From assembly GCA_045540335.1 (NCBI GenBank), contig JAZQHC010000036.1, positions 72,461 to 136,460 of the forward strand: a stretch of 64,000 bases of DNA, written 5' to 3'. The translations under genes and the position numbers were made by a program. Below, piece by piece: positions 16,378-25,840 of the stretch. This DNA is from RGIG7213 sp045540335. Its GTDB lineage: Bacteria > Bacillota > Clostridia > Oscillospirales > CAG-272. The notes below the pieces were generated by a model. That model did no database searches, was not told the DNA's origin, and was given only the letters and a program-made list of their open reading frames with translations. Position 1 is the stretch's first letter. The number at the start of each line of letters is the position of its first letter.

Positions 16378-18480
16378 ATGTTCGAAAATTTCAAAACTTT
16401 CAATTATGAATTGGCAGGCCGCCCCCTCGTTATCGAAACGGGCAAAATGGCAGGTCTTGCAAACGGCTCTTGTCTTGTAAGATATGGGGACACGTCTATT
16501 CTCGCTTGCGCTACTGCATCCGCAAAGCCCCGCGACGGTATAGATTTTCTTCCCCTTTCGGTTGATTTTGAAGAAAGGCTTTATTCCGTAGGCCGTATTC
16601 CCGGCGGTTACTTCCGCAGAGAAGGCAAGCCCACAGAAAAGGCTATTCTTACATCCCGCGTGATAGACAGACCTATACGCCCCCTTTTCCCGAAGGACCT
16701 CAGAAACGACGTAAACCTTTCTTTGACGGTTCTCAGCGTTGATCACGATTGCTCGCCCGAAATCGCCGCTATGATCGGTGCTTCGGTTGCGCTTTCTATT
16801 TCCGATATTCCGTGGAACGGCCCTATCGGCGGCGTATTCGTTGGCATGGTAGGCAACGAATTTATCATCAACCCCACGGCAGAGCAAAGGGAAAACAGCA
16901 CCCTTGAATTGACGGTTGCCGGCAGCAGCAAAAAGGTTGTAATGATAGAAGCGGGCGCAAAGGAAATATCCGATGAAGATATGTTCACCGCTATATTGCT
17001 TGCACATGAAGAAATCAAAAACATCTGTGCATTTATCGATACGATCGTTGCTGAAGTAGGCAAGCCCAAATTTGAATACGACCAGCACGACGTTGATCAC
17101 GACTTGTACGAGGCTATTAAGGAATTCTGCGAAGAAGACGTTAAAAAAGCCCTTGATACAGACGATAAAAAAGTACGCGATGCGGCACTTAATATTATTA
17201 CAGACCGCATTTACGAAAAATTCGACGAACAGTATCCCGAATCACACCCGATGATGGACGAATGCTTGTACAAGCTTCAAAAATTCATCGTTCGCCGTTG
17301 GCTGCTTGATGAAGGCAAGCGCGTTGACGGCCGCCGCCTTGACGAAATTCGCCCCTTGAATGCAGAGGTTAAGCTTCTTCCCCGCGTTCACGGAAGCGGT
17401 ATGTTTACAAGAGGTCAAACACAGGTTCTTACCATTGCTACGCTTGGTTCTATCAGCGATATGCAGATACTTGACGGTATCGACGAAGAAGAATCAAAGC
17501 GCTATATGCACCACTATAATATGCCCGGCTTCTCCGTTGGCGATGCTAAATCCTCAAGAAGCCCCGGCAGGCGCGAAATCGGCCACGGTGCTTTGGCAGA
17601 ACGTTCTTTGGTTCCCGTTCTTCCCTCCGTTGAAGAATTCCCCTACGCTATAAGACTTGTTTCCGAGGTTATTTCCTCTAACGGTTCTACCTCGCAGGCT
17701 TCCGTATGCGGTTCCACACTTGCATTGATGGATGCAGGCGTGCCGATAAAAGCACCCGTTGCAGGTATCTCGTGCGGTCTTATTACAGAAGGCGACAGAT
17801 GGATGACTATGATAGATATCCAAGGTCTTGAAGACTTCTTCGGCGATATGGACTTCAAGGTTGCAGGTACGCACAAGGGTATCACATCTATCCAGATGGA
17901 CCTTAAGATCGACGGTCTTACACCCGAAATAATCCGCGAAGCACTTGCAACGACACACAAGGGCAGAGATTATATTATCGACGAGATAATTCTTAAGGCT
18001 ATTGACAAGCCGCGCGACGAGGTTTCCGAATACGCGCCCAAAATGGTTTCTATGCAGATCAACCCCGATAAGATTCGCGAGGTTATCGGTTCAGGCGGTA
18101 AAACAATTCAAAAGATCACCGCTGAAACAGGCGCAAAAATTGATATTGAAGACGACGGCTCTGTATTTATTCTTGCCGTTAACAAGGCAAGCTGCGATGC
18201 GGCAAAGGCAATGATCGACGCCATCGTGTTCGAGCCTGAAGCAGGCTGCTGCTACACGGGCACCGTAACAAGGATAATCCCCATAGGTGCGTTTGTAGAG
18301 ATCGCACCCGGAAAAGAAGGCCTTGTTCACATTTCCAAGCTTGACAACAAGCGCACTGAAAAGGTTGAAGACGTTGTTTCCGTTGGCGACGTTATAACTG
18401 TTAAATTCCTTGGCATCGACGACAGGGGCAGAATGAACCTTTCCAGGAAAGACGCACTTCCTAAAGTAAACCTTAACTGA
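16378..18480 (+). CDS. pnp: polyribonucleotide nucleotidyltransferase (PNPase)
   Basis: 700 residues, normal for the family. Two RNase PH-like cores separated by a helical domain (first ending near GKPKFEYD; second containing RGQTQVLTIATLG and MDFKVAGTHKGITSIQMDLK), then a KH domain (IREVIGSGGKTIQKI) and an S1 domain (YTGTVTRIIPIGAFVEIAPGK) at the C-terminus. It degrades mRNA phosphorolytically from the 3' end. The start at 16378 is chosen because AAAGGAGAA precedes it; upstream in-frame codons encode unrelated residues and overlap the folded leader. Confidence 0.97.
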   Translation: MFENFKTFNYELAGRPLVIETGKMAGLANGSCLVRYGDTSILACATASAKPRDGIDFLPLSVDFEERLYSVGRIPGGYFRREGKPTEKAILTSRVIDRPIRPLFPKDLRNDVNLSLTVLSVDHDCSPEIAAMIGASVALSISDIPWNGPIGGVFVGMVGNEFIINPTAEQRENSTLELTVAGSSKKVVMIEAGAKEISDEDMFTAILLAHEEIKNICAFIDTIVAEVGKPKFEYDQHDVDHDLYEAIKEFCEEDVKKALDTDDKKVRDAALNIITDRIYEKFDEQYPESHPMMDECLYKLQKFIVRRWLLDEGKRVDGRRLDEIRPLNAEVKLLPRVHGSGMFTRGQTQVLTIATLGSISDMQILDGIDEEESKRYMHHYNMPGFSVGDAKSSRSPGRREIGHGALAERSLVPVLPSVEEFPYAIRLVSEVISSNGSTSQASVCGSTLALMDAGVPIKAPVAGISCGLITEGDRWMTMIDIQGLEDFFGDMDFKVAGTHKGITSIQMDLKIDGLTPEIIREALATTHKGRDYIIDEIILKAIDKPRDEVSEYAPKMVSMQINPDKIREVIGSGGKTIQKITAETGAKIDIEDDGSVFILAVNKASCDAAKAMIDAIVFEPEAGCCYTGTVTRIIPIGAFVEIAPGKEGLVHISKLDNKRTEKVEDVVSVGDVITVKFLGIDDRGRMNLSRKDALPKVNLN

Positions 18481-18505
18481 TCGTTCCTGTAACGGAGGGG
18501 TTTGG

Positions 18506-19537
18506 TTGAAAAACAGTTTTCAAAGAAGGCGCGCCACGGTAAGCAATAGGGCATACCGCAGGGCGTACGGCGGGGTTGCACCCGTTACGATAGTAATAAT
18601 CGCGCTTCTGGTGCTGGTGATAATAACCCTTTCGGTAATTATCGCAGGCTACGTTAAAGAAGACGCCAAGCAATCAGACGAAACTGCCCCGCCTACAAGC
18701 GGGGCAACTTCCGATTTTACGCAAACGCAAGCACAGCAAACAGAGCCAACAGTTGATCTTTCCGCCTACGACAGCATAACGCTTTCGAAGGAGGATATGG
18801 CTTTAGGCGATCTTGTGCTTGTAAACCGCGAAAACGGATACAATATATCCCCATCTGCCTCGCACGTAAATCTTTACAATAATAAAGACAGGCATTATTC
18901 GGTTGCGCTTTCAAGCATCGCGTTAAGCCAAGAGGCGTTCGACGCCCTCGGCAGCATGACCGATGCGTTTTACAGCGAAACGGGGCTTGAAATACTTCAG
19001 ATAACCTCGGGCTTCCGCACTAAAGAGCAGCAGCAGGAATTTTACGATGCTATGGTATCATCTGCAGAGGATGAAGGATATTACGAATTACCCGGTTATT
19101 CAGACCACCACACAGGGCTTGCGTTCGACGTAAAGCTGTACCTTAGCGACGGCACTTCCCTTTCTTACGGCAAAAACGCCGAAAAGCACGCCAAATGGGT
19201 CGTTGACAATTACCACAAATATGGCTTTATAATGCGTTATCCCGGCAACAAGACAGAGCATACGGGTATCATCGCAGAGGGCAATCACTTCCGCTACGTT
19301 GGTATTCCGCACTCGGTTTATATGCACGATAACGACCTTTGCCTTGAAGAATACGTTTCGTATTTGAAGCATTGCACCATTGATTCACCGTTAAAGGTAC
19401 TAACGTCGGGTAAGGTATATTACGTTTATTACACGCAGGCAACAGGCGAAGAAACGACCGTTTACGTGCCAAAGGTGCCTTATACTGTATGCGGCAATAA
19501 TACAGACGGCTTTATCGTAACCTACTGTACCGAATAG
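18506..19537 (+). CDS. VanY-type D,D-carboxypeptidase (M15B), membrane-anchored
   Basis: 343 residues from a TTG start with GGAGGGG 7 nt upstream. A basic N-terminus, a membrane helix at about residues 27-49, a Thr/Gln/Pro-rich linker, then the zinc peptidase domain at about 110-270: TSGFRT, SDHHTGLAFDV (zinc His and Asp) and EGNHFRYVG, which keeps the catalytic Glu and zinc His although the usual Pro-Trp between them is Gly-Asn. It trims the terminal D-Ala from wall peptides. A C-terminal extension of about 60 residues is unassigned. It overlaps the convergent symporter gene by 26 nt. Confidence 0.87.
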   Translation: MKNSFQRRRATVSNRAYRRAYGGVAPVTIVIIALLVLVIITLSVIIAGYVKEDAKQSDETAPPTSGATSDFTQTQAQQTEPTVDLSAYDSITLSKEDMALGDLVLVNRENGYNISPSASHVNLYNNKDRHYSVALSSIALSQEAFDALGSMTDAFYSETGLEILQITSGFRTKEQQQEFYDAMVSSAEDEGYYELPGYSDHHTGLAFDVKLYLSDGTSLSYGKNAEKHAKWVVDNYHKYGFIMRYPGNKTEHTGIIAEGNHFRYVGIPHSVYMHDNDLCLEEYVSYLKHCTIDSPLKVLTSGKVYYVYYTQATGEETTVYVPKVPYTVCGNNTDGFIVTYCTE

Positions 19538-20864
19538 CTGCGTCTTTACTGCATTTGTCAGAATAATATTTCTCTGTTTCGCGCTTTGCAACACTGTTAA
19601 GGCGCAAAACTGCAGGCACGTTTAAAAATATCATAGCACAGGTAAAAAGGTCGGTAAGCGTCCACATAAATTCGGGCGTTACAACAGCACCTGCAAGTAT
19701 GCATGCACAATAAACGGCTAAATACGTTTTACAGGCAAAGGTGCTTTTGCAAAGAAATTCCACGCACTTTACCCCATAGTACGACCAGCATATCAACGTT
19801 GCAAATGCAAAAAACGCAATGCAAACGGTAATTATGTGATGCGCGCTTTTGCCAAAATATACGCCGTACGCTTCGTTTGTTATACCTACGCCGCCGTAGT
19901 CGGCACTGCCTGCTATATTTGGGCACGCACCAAGTATTACAAAGGCGGTAAGCGTACACATAACGATAGTATCGGCAAAAACCTCAAACATTCCCAAAAA
20001 GCCCTGTTCAACGGGGCTTTTTGTATTTGCCCCCGCGTGCGAAATAGGCGAAGTGCCTGCGCCCGCCTCGTTAGACAGGGCGCTTTTTGCCGCGCCGTGC
20101 TTTACCGCCTGCGAAATAAAAAATCCGCCCGCACCGCTTGCGGCTTGATTAACGCCGAACGCCTCTTTAACTATTCTTACGAAAATATCGGGTATTTGCT
20201 GTAAATTTTTAAATATCGCAATAAGCGACAGGGCGATAAACACGGCAGTCATCAAGGGTACCGCAAGCGACGTAAAGCGGCTGATGCTTTTTATGCCGCC
20301 TATTACTATCACACCGCACAAAACACAAAGCACCGCCCCCGTAGCCCAGCACGGCACACCGTACGTTTCGTTTATTGCCGCAGCCGCAGAGTTTGATTGT
20401 ATCACACAGCCCGAGGCAAGCGACGAGGCAATACATAAAACACAGAATATGCGCGCAAGCGTAATATTACCCATACCGTGAAAAATATAATACATAGGGC
20501 CGCCGCGGCAGCTTTCCCCTTCTTTATATCGGTATTTTACCGCAAGCACCGTTTCCGTATATTTTATCCCAAGCGAAAAAAAGGCACATATCCACATCCA
20601 GAAAACAGCCCCTGCCCCGCCTAAAGACAGCGCAACCGCAACCCCTACGATATTGCCCACGCCAAGCGTACCTGCCAAAGCAACGGAAAGTGCCGCAAAA
20701 GGCGAAACGCCCCCCTCGCATTTGGTGCAAAACAACGATTTTATGCCTATGTACAACCGTTTCGGGCGAAGAATACCCATTTTTACCGTAAGATATCCGC
20801 CTGCTAAAATAAGCAAAACGGGCAATATCGGCAATGCTATATAAGCGTTTATTTTTTCTAACAC
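19512..20864 (-). CDS. AGCS-family sodium:alanine symporter
   Basis: 450 residues with about ten membrane helices. Family motifs are visible: GTLGVGNIVGVAVALSLGG near residue 70, GGPMYYI, and NEAGAGTSPISHA near residue 290. The AGCS family imports alanine or glycine with sodium. It is encoded alone on this strand, convergent with the VanY-type gene. Substrate specificity between alanine, glycine and glutamine cannot be settled from sequence. Confidence 0.93.
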   Translation of the reverse strand: MLEKINAYIALPILPVLLILAGGYLTVKMGILRPKRLYIGIKSLFCTKCEGGVSPFAALSVALAGTLGVGNIVGVAVALSLGGAGAVFWMWICAFFSLGIKYTETVLAVKYRYKEGESCRGGPMYYIFHGMGNITLARIFCVLCIASSLASGCVIQSNSAAAAINETYGVPCWATGAVLCVLCGVIVIGGIKSISRFTSLAVPLMTAVFIALSLIAIFKNLQQIPDIFVRIVKEAFGVNQAASGAGGFFISQAVKHGAAKSALSNEAGAGTSPISHAGANTKSPVEQGFLGMFEVFADTIVMCTLTAFVILGACPNIAGSADYGGVGITNEAYGVYFGKSAHHIITVCIAFFAFATLICWSYYGVKCVEFLCKSTFACKTYLAVYCACILAGAVVTPEFMWTLTDLFTCAMIFLNVPAVLRLNSVAKRETEKYYSDKCSKDAAIRYSRLR

Positions 20865-20934
20865 AAAATCACCCCGATAATGTGTATTCGCCGTTGCCTG
20901 ATTTAATTACACCGATATATTTTAAAAAAAGCAC

Positions 20935-20963
20935 TTGAAAACACACCGCAATAATTATATAAT
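20935..20963 (+). promoter_or_regulatory. sigma-A promoter for the cwlD-radA-trmH operon
   Basis: TTGAAA (20935-20940), 17 nt spacer, TATAAT (20958-20963), about 68 nt upstream of the cwlD GTG start. Confidence 0.85.
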
Positions 20964-21030
20964 GTATCCGTGGGAATTTTCAGCCGTTTTTCTTCATACA
21001 ATATACCAATATTTGAAAAGGAGAACGCGT

Positions 21031-21741
21031 GTGAAGTTTCAATATATCCGAATGTTATCGTTCGGGCTTTCGTTTATTTTTGTTTTTTACGTATTTGCAA
21101 GCGTTGTGTATAAGCAAAACGCCGCCCTTCCCGTGATGAACAACGGCCGGCAAAGCAAGCAATACACAATAGTTATAGACCCGGGCCACGGCGGCGAAGA
21201 CGGCGGCGCAACGTCTGACGGGGGGATATTGGAAAAAACGCTTAATCTTCAGATATCTCTTAAAATATCAGCTATTTTAAAAACGCTGGGTATTCGCCAC
21301 GTTCTTACGCGGGATACCGACGTAATGCTTAACAACGGCAATACCTCGCATAAAAAAATGCACGATCTGCAAAGCCGCGTAAATACGGCACGAAGATATG
21401 AAAGCTGTATTTTCGTAAGCATTCACCAAAACAAATTTTTTCAAAAAAAATACAGCGGGCTTCAGGTATATTACTCTAAAAACGATCCGCTTTCCGCAAC
21501 GATTGCCGAAGGTATTCAATCAAGCGTGAAAACGTATCTTCAGCCGAACAACGAAAGGCAAACAAAAATGGCAACGTCTGCAATTTACGTGCTTGACAGA
21601 TTGCATTGTCCTGCCGTGCTTGTAGAATGCGGCTTTCTTTCCAACGATGAAGAGGCAGGGCGTCTTGCAAGCGAGGAATACCAGAAAAAATTGGCGTTTG
21701 TACTGTCTGCGGCGATAATCACAAACGTTTATAAGGAATAA
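21031..21741 (+). CDS. cwlD: N-acetylmuramoyl-L-alanine amidase, CwlD-type
   Basis: 236 residues from the GTG at 21031, which has AAAGGAGA 6 nt upstream; the longer frame to an upstream ATG overlaps the promoter and is unlikely. One N-terminal membrane helix (about residues 8-28), then an Amidase_3 domain: IDPGHGGEDGG (zinc His), ILEKTLNL (zinc Glu), SIHQN (zinc His) and LVECGFLSN (catalytic Glu). CwlD starts muramic-delta-lactam formation in spore cortex. Assignment to CwlD rather than another Amidase_3 enzyme rests on size, topology and the radA neighbourhood. Confidence 0.85.
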   Translation: MKFQYIRMLSFGLSFIFVFYVFASVVYKQNAALPVMNNGRQSKQYTIVIDPGHGGEDGGATSDGGILEKTLNLQISLKISAILKTLGIRHVLTRDTDVMLNNGNTSHKKMHDLQSRVNTARRYESCIFVSIHQNKFFQKKYSGLQVYYSKNDPLSATIAEGIQSSVKTYLQPNNERQTKMATSAIYVLDRLHCPAVLVECGFLSNDEEAGRLASEEYQKKLAFVLSAAIITNVYKE

Positions 21742-21744
21742 AAA

Positions 21745-23106
21745 ATGAAAAACACTACACAATTTATCTGCGAAGAATGCGGATACACCTCTGCAAAATG
21801 GCTTGGCAGATGCCCGTCGTGCGGGCAATGGAACACCATGCAGGAGCATGAGGTTATCCACGAATCAAAAAGCACCAACAAACGGCTTTTATCCTTTAAA
21901 GATGAAGAGCCCGTGCTTCTTTGCGAATCACAAATAGAAGAATATATCCGTTCTGATACGGGCTGCGGCGAATTAAACAGGGTTCTCGGCGGCGGCTTGG
22001 TAGATGGTTCTGTAGTTTTACTGTGCGGCGAGCCGGGTATCGGCAAATCCACCCTGCTTTTGCAAATAAGCAGTACCGTTGGCGAGGGCGGCGCGGTTTT
22101 ATACGTTTCAGGCGAGGAATCAAAAGGGCAGATAAAGCTTCGCGCCAACAGACTTAACGCAAACGGAAAATCACTTTACGTTCTTACAGAATCAAACGTT
22201 GAAAAGATAATAACGCATATTGATAAAGTAAAGCCGTCGGTAGTTATTATAGACTCCGTTCAAACGATGTATTTAGACAGGATAAATTCCGCACCGGGAT
22301 CTGTTTCGCAGGTGCGCGAATCTGCAATGTGCTTTATAAACAAAGCAAAAAGCGAAGGGATATCCATTATTCTCGTCGGCCACGTTAACAAAGAAGGGGC
22401 AATCGCAGGGCCGAAGGTGCTTGAGCATATGGTTGATGCGGTGCTGTATTTCGAAGGCGACCGCCGACAGGCTGTGCGCGTTATACGTGCGGTAAAAAAC
22501 AGATTTGGTTCTACAAACGAAATAGGCGTTTTCGAAATGCGCGATAAAGGTCTTTTCGAAGTTCCAAACCCTTCTGAAATGCTTTTATCGGGCAGGCCCG
22601 TAGGCGTTTCGGGCAACTGTACGGTCTGCATGGTAGAAGGCAGCCGCCCGTTGCTTGCGGAAATACAGGCGCTTGTTACAACAACGTACTTTCCTGCGCC
22701 GAGAAGAACGTCAAGCGGGTACGACGTTAACCGCGTTTGCCTTATCATTGCCGTGCTTGAAAAACGCCTTGGTCTGCGTTTTTCATCGTTTGATGCGTAT
22801 ATTAACGTAATAGGCGGTTTGCGCGTGGACGAGCCCGCCGCCGACCTTGCTTTGGCGTTGGCGCTTGTATCAAGCATTAAAGACGTTGCATTCCCCGACG
22901 ATATCGCCGTTATGGGCGAATTAGGCCTTGCAGGCGAGCTTCGCGCCGTTAGCGGTGCGGTAATGCGCGTTAAAGAATGTGCGCGCCTTGGCTTTAAAAG
23001 GGTAATGGTGCCCGAACTGAATGCCGACGAATTAAAGGATATACGCGATATAGAAATTGTAAAGGTAAAAAGCATCTTCGATGCTATAACTATTTTTGAA
23101 AAATGA
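21745..23106 (+). CDS. radA: DNA repair protein RadA/Sms
   Basis: 453 residues. N-terminal C4 zinc ribbon (CEECGY, CPSCG), RecA-like ATPase with Walker A GEPGIGKST at about residues 93-101, the RadA-specific KNRFG motif, and a C-terminal Lon-protease-like domain (GGLRVDEPAADLALALAL). RadA drives branch migration in recombination. It starts 3 nt after cwlD and its stop overlaps the start of the methyltransferase gene as ATGA, so the three form one operon. Confidence 0.97.
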   Translation: MKNTTQFICEECGYTSAKWLGRCPSCGQWNTMQEHEVIHESKSTNKRLLSFKDEEPVLLCESQIEEYIRSDTGCGELNRVLGGGLVDGSVVLLCGEPGIGKSTLLLQISSTVGEGGAVLYVSGEESKGQIKLRANRLNANGKSLYVLTESNVEKIITHIDKVKPSVVIIDSVQTMYLDRINSAPGSVSQVRESAMCFINKAKSEGISIILVGHVNKEGAIAGPKVLEHMVDAVLYFEGDRRQAVRVIRAVKNRFGSTNEIGVFEMRDKGLFEVPNPSEMLLSGRPVGVSGNCTVCMVEGSRPLLAEIQALVTTTYFPAPRRTSSGYDVNRVCLIIAVLEKRLGLRFSSFDAYINVIGGLRVDEPAADLALALALVSSIKDVAFPDDIAVMGELGLAGELRAVSGAVMRVKECARLGFKRVMVPELNADELKDIRDIEIVKVKSIFDAITIFEK

Positions 23107-23858
23107 CAGATAATAAAGAATTTGAAAGCGCCTGCCTTTTCGAAGGCATGGTATCTATATCCGCCGTTTTAAATTCCGAATTAAAGGCGCGCAGGATATT
23201 AAAGGTTTTATTCGACGAAGGTAAGAAAAAAAGCAAAAAACGCCAGCTGGACTACCTATCCTTAATGGCGCAAAAGCATGGTTTTATTATAGAATATACG
23301 ACTGCCGAGCATCTTGATGCAATAACCCAAGGTAACACGCACGGCGGTGTAGCTGCGTACTGTACGCAACGCGAAATACCCGTTTTAACAGAAAAGGATA
23401 TTGTGCCAAACGGCTTTTACGTGTATATCGACGGCGTTGAAGACCCGTATAATTTCGGTTATACACTTCGTTCCGTTTACGCCGCAGGGGCAGACGGGGC
23501 AATACTTTCCCCCCGCAACTGGATGAACGCCGCAGAAACGGTATGCAGGTCGTCTGCGGGGGCTTCGGAAAGGCTGCCCTTGTTTACCGCGTGCGATGAA
23601 TTGTGCGACGTATTTAAAAAGAAAAAATATAAAATCGTATGCGCGGGAATACGTGATTCCGTAAGCGCATACGATGCAGATCTGTCTAAACCGATTTTAT
23701 TGATAGTAGGTGGTGAAAAACGCGGAATTTCCGCCTGCGTTTTAGAAAAAGCCGACGTTATAGTTCGCCTGGAATACGGTAGGGATTTTATGCAGTCGCT
23801 TTCTGCCGCATCTGCCGCCACCGTGCTTTCGTTTGAGGTGTTAAGGCAAAACAGATGA
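23103..23858 (+). CDS. TrmH/SpoU-family RNA 2'-O-methyltransferase
   Basis: 251 residues. An N-terminal substrate-binding region is followed by a SPOUT domain with the three motifs: GVEDPYNFGYTLRSVYAAG, LIVGGEKRGIS and SLSAASAATVLSFEVLRQ. Such enzymes methylate ribose in rRNA or tRNA with SAM. Motif 1 usually has Asn-Pro-x-Asn; here it is Asp-Pro-Tyr-Asn. The target is not identifiable; RlmB is a candidate. It is coupled to radA and its end overlaps mnmA by 18 nt on the other strand. Confidence 0.88.
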   Translation: MTDNKEFESACLFEGMVSISAVLNSELKARRILKVLFDEGKKKSKKRQLDYLSLMAQKHGFIIEYTTAEHLDAITQGNTHGGVAAYCTQREIPVLTEKDIVPNGFYVYIDGVEDPYNFGYTLRSVYAAGADGAILSPRNWMNAAETVCRSSAGASERLPLFTACDELCDVFKKKKYKIVCAGIRDSVSAYDADLSKPILLIVGGEKRGISACVLEKADVIVRLEYGRDFMQSLSAASAATVLSFEVLRQNR

Positions 23859-24875
23859 TATAACACCGCCGCCTATTACCTCGTCGCCATCGTAAAAAAC
23901 GGCTGCCTGCCCGGGTGACGGGGCGCGTTGCGGCTGTTCAAAATCACATCTTACGCCGTTTTCACACGGGGTTATTACCGCAGGGCTTGCTTCCTTGCGG
24001 TATCTTATTTTTACCTGCAAGGATATCGGGTGTGTAAGCGTATCAAACGGGATAAAATTTACGTTTTCGCAAAATACCGTTTTTTTCATAAGCTCGTCCT
24101 CTGTGCCTACTACAACGGTATTGTCGCTTTGGCGTTTATCCGTAACGAATATTCTGCCCGTTGATGAAATACCAAGCCCCCTGCGTTGGCCGAGGGTATA
24201 GTGAAGCCTGCCCTTGTGCGTACCAAGCACCGTTCCGTTTGAAGAAACGAAGCTTCCCTGCGGCATTTTTCCATAGCGCGATTCTATAAAGCGCGCATAA
24301 TCGCCGTCAGGCACGAAGCATATATCCTGCGAATCGCCCCTGTATGCGCAAGGCAAGCCTATTTCGCGCGCATATTGGCGTATTTGTTCTTTATCGCTGT
24401 ATTCCCCAAGCGGAAAAACCGTATGCTTAAGGGCGTATTGCGTTAATCCGTAAAGAACGTAGCTTTGGTCTTTATCTGTATTTTTGGCTTTTAAAAGGCG
24501 GTATTTGCCGTTTTCTTCCTCTATACGTGCATAATGCCCCGTGGCTATCATGTCGGCATTTTGCAACGCCCTTTGCAAAAACGCGCCAAACTTCAACGAA
24601 ATATTGCAGTTTATACACGGGTTGGGGGTTTTGTCTTCAAGGTAGGAACGGCAAAACGGGGCAATTACCTCTTTTTCAAAAACGTCTTCAAAATCGTATA
24701 TTTCAAGCGGAATACCAAGAAAATCGCATACCCTTTGGCAATCGCGTATATCATCTTCCCCTCCGCAGCGCAACCGCATGATCGCGCCCGAAACATCGTA
24801 CCCCTGCTCTTTAAGCAATGCGGCGCATACGCTGCTATCTACGCCGCCACTCATTGCGACTGTTATTTTTTTCAC
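23841..24875 (-). CDS. mnmA: tRNA-specific 2-thiouridylase
   Basis: 344 residues. PP-loop SGGVDSS at residues 9-15, the catalytic Cys in PNPCINCN (about residue 93) and the second Cys in DSQDICF (about 190), followed by the central and C-terminal beta domains (YTLGQRRGLGI, PGQAAVFYDGD). It installs the 2-thio group on U34 of tRNAs for Lys, Glu and Gln. Its ATG overlaps the stop of the upstream kinase gene by 4 nt, so the two are translated together. Confidence 0.96.
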   Translation of the reverse strand: MKKITVAMSGGVDSSVCAALLKEQGYDVSGAIMRLRCGGEDDIRDCQRVCDFLGIPLEIYDFEDVFEKEVIAPFCRSYLEDKTPNPCINCNISLKFGAFLQRALQNADMIATGHYARIEEENGKYRLLKAKNTDKDQSYVLYGLTQYALKHTVFPLGEYSDKEQIRQYAREIGLPCAYRGDSQDICFVPDGDYARFIESRYGKMPQGSFVSSNGTVLGTHKGRLHYTLGQRRGLGISSTGRIFVTDKRQSDNTVVVGTEDELMKKTVFCENVNFIPFDTLTHPISLQVKIRYRKEASPAVITPCENGVRCDFEQPQRAPSPGQAAVFYDGDEVIGGGVISSVLP

Positions 24876-25780
24876 TGTACAGCCTCCGTTTTTGCTTTTT
24901 TAAATAATTCCTCGTACGCTTCTTTTGTAAAGCCGTTTTTACCGTACGCCGCGGCACTGCCCGCGCAAACGGCGCTTTTCAGGCAATCCTCTTTACCGTA
25001 TTTTGAAACGTATCCGTATATATAACCTGCAAGCATACTGTCCCCCGCGCCAACGGTGTTGAACACCCGCATCTTTTCGGGAACGGGGCATTTAATAATA
25101 CCGTGCCCGCCTGCGAGAACGGCGCCGTTTTCACCTGCTGATACAAGCACGTTTTGACAACCTGCTTTTATCAGTTTTTTTGCACCTTCTTCTACACTGC
25201 CGGAAAATATCTGTGCCAGCTCGTAAACGTTGGGCTTTACCAAAAATACGTTTTGTTCTGCACAGCTTAAAAGCGTTTTTCCCGTTGTATCAGCTATTAC
25301 AAGTGCGCCGTTTTCCGTTGCCTTGGCGCAAGCCTCTTTATAAAGGTCTATACTGCAATAAGGCGTACTGCCGCAAACGGCAACGATATCGCCTTTTTTT
25401 ACTTTTGACAGCTTGTTAATAAGCTTTTTTGCGTTTTCTTTTGATATTTCCGCACCCGATGCGTTAAATTCGCCCGTTTTGCCCGTTTGTGAAAATACGG
25501 TTTTAACGTTTATGCGCGTATTATCCTCGCATTGAACGAAATCGCAGCAAAGCCCCTCTTTTTCAAGAAGGCGCATAAGCTCGTCACCCGAAAAACCGCC
25601 GCAAAAACCAAGCGCCATGTTTTCAACGCCAAGGGCAGACAGCACGCGCGAAACGTTTATGCCCTTACCGCCTGCTGAAAACCTGCAATCGTGCGACCTG
25701 TCGGGCAAGCCGTTTTCGGCAAGCCCGACGAAATACATATAATAATCAAGTGAAGGATTGAACGTTACCGTATATACCAT
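24872..25780 (-). CDS. fruK: 1-phosphofructokinase-like PfkB sugar kinase
   Basis: 302 residues. PfkB-family features: start VYTVTFNPSLDYYM, the GGKGINVSRVLSALG motif near residue 37, and the C-terminal NTVGAGDSMLAGYI with catalytic Asp. These fit the FruK/LacC group that phosphorylates fructose-1-phosphate or tagatose-6-phosphate. No fructose PTS or regulator is adjacent, so the substrate is inferred from family only. The gene has its own promoter, placed at the very end of the phage-like operon, and is coupled to mnmA. Confidence 0.88.
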   Translation of the reverse strand: MVYTVTFNPSLDYYMYFVGLAENGLPDRSHDCRFSAGGKGINVSRVLSALGVENMALGFCGGFSGDELMRLLEKEGLCCDFVQCEDNTRINVKTVFSQTGKTGEFNASGAEISKENAKKLINKLSKVKKGDIVAVCGSTPYCSIDLYKEACAKATENGALVIADTTGKTLLSCAEQNVFLVKPNVYELAQIFSGSVEEGAKKLIKAGCQNVLVSAGENGAVLAGGHGIIKCPVPEKMRVFNTVGAGDSMLAGYIYGYVSKYGKEDCLKSAVCAGSAAAYGKNGFTKEAYEELFKKAKTEAVQ

Positions 25781-25811
25781 GGCAAACCCCCGACATTTTT
25801 ATCTGTACGGG

Positions 25812-25840
25812 ATTATACCACATTTTTTCACCAAAATCAA
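25812..25840 (-). promoter_or_regulatory. sigma-A promoter for fruK-mnmA, overlapping the last phage gene
   Basis: TTGATT (25840-25835), 17 nt spacer ending TGTGG, TATAAT (25817-25812). The -35 element overlaps the stop codon of the last phage-type gene, so no spacer or terminator separates the cassette from the host operon. Confidence 0.87.
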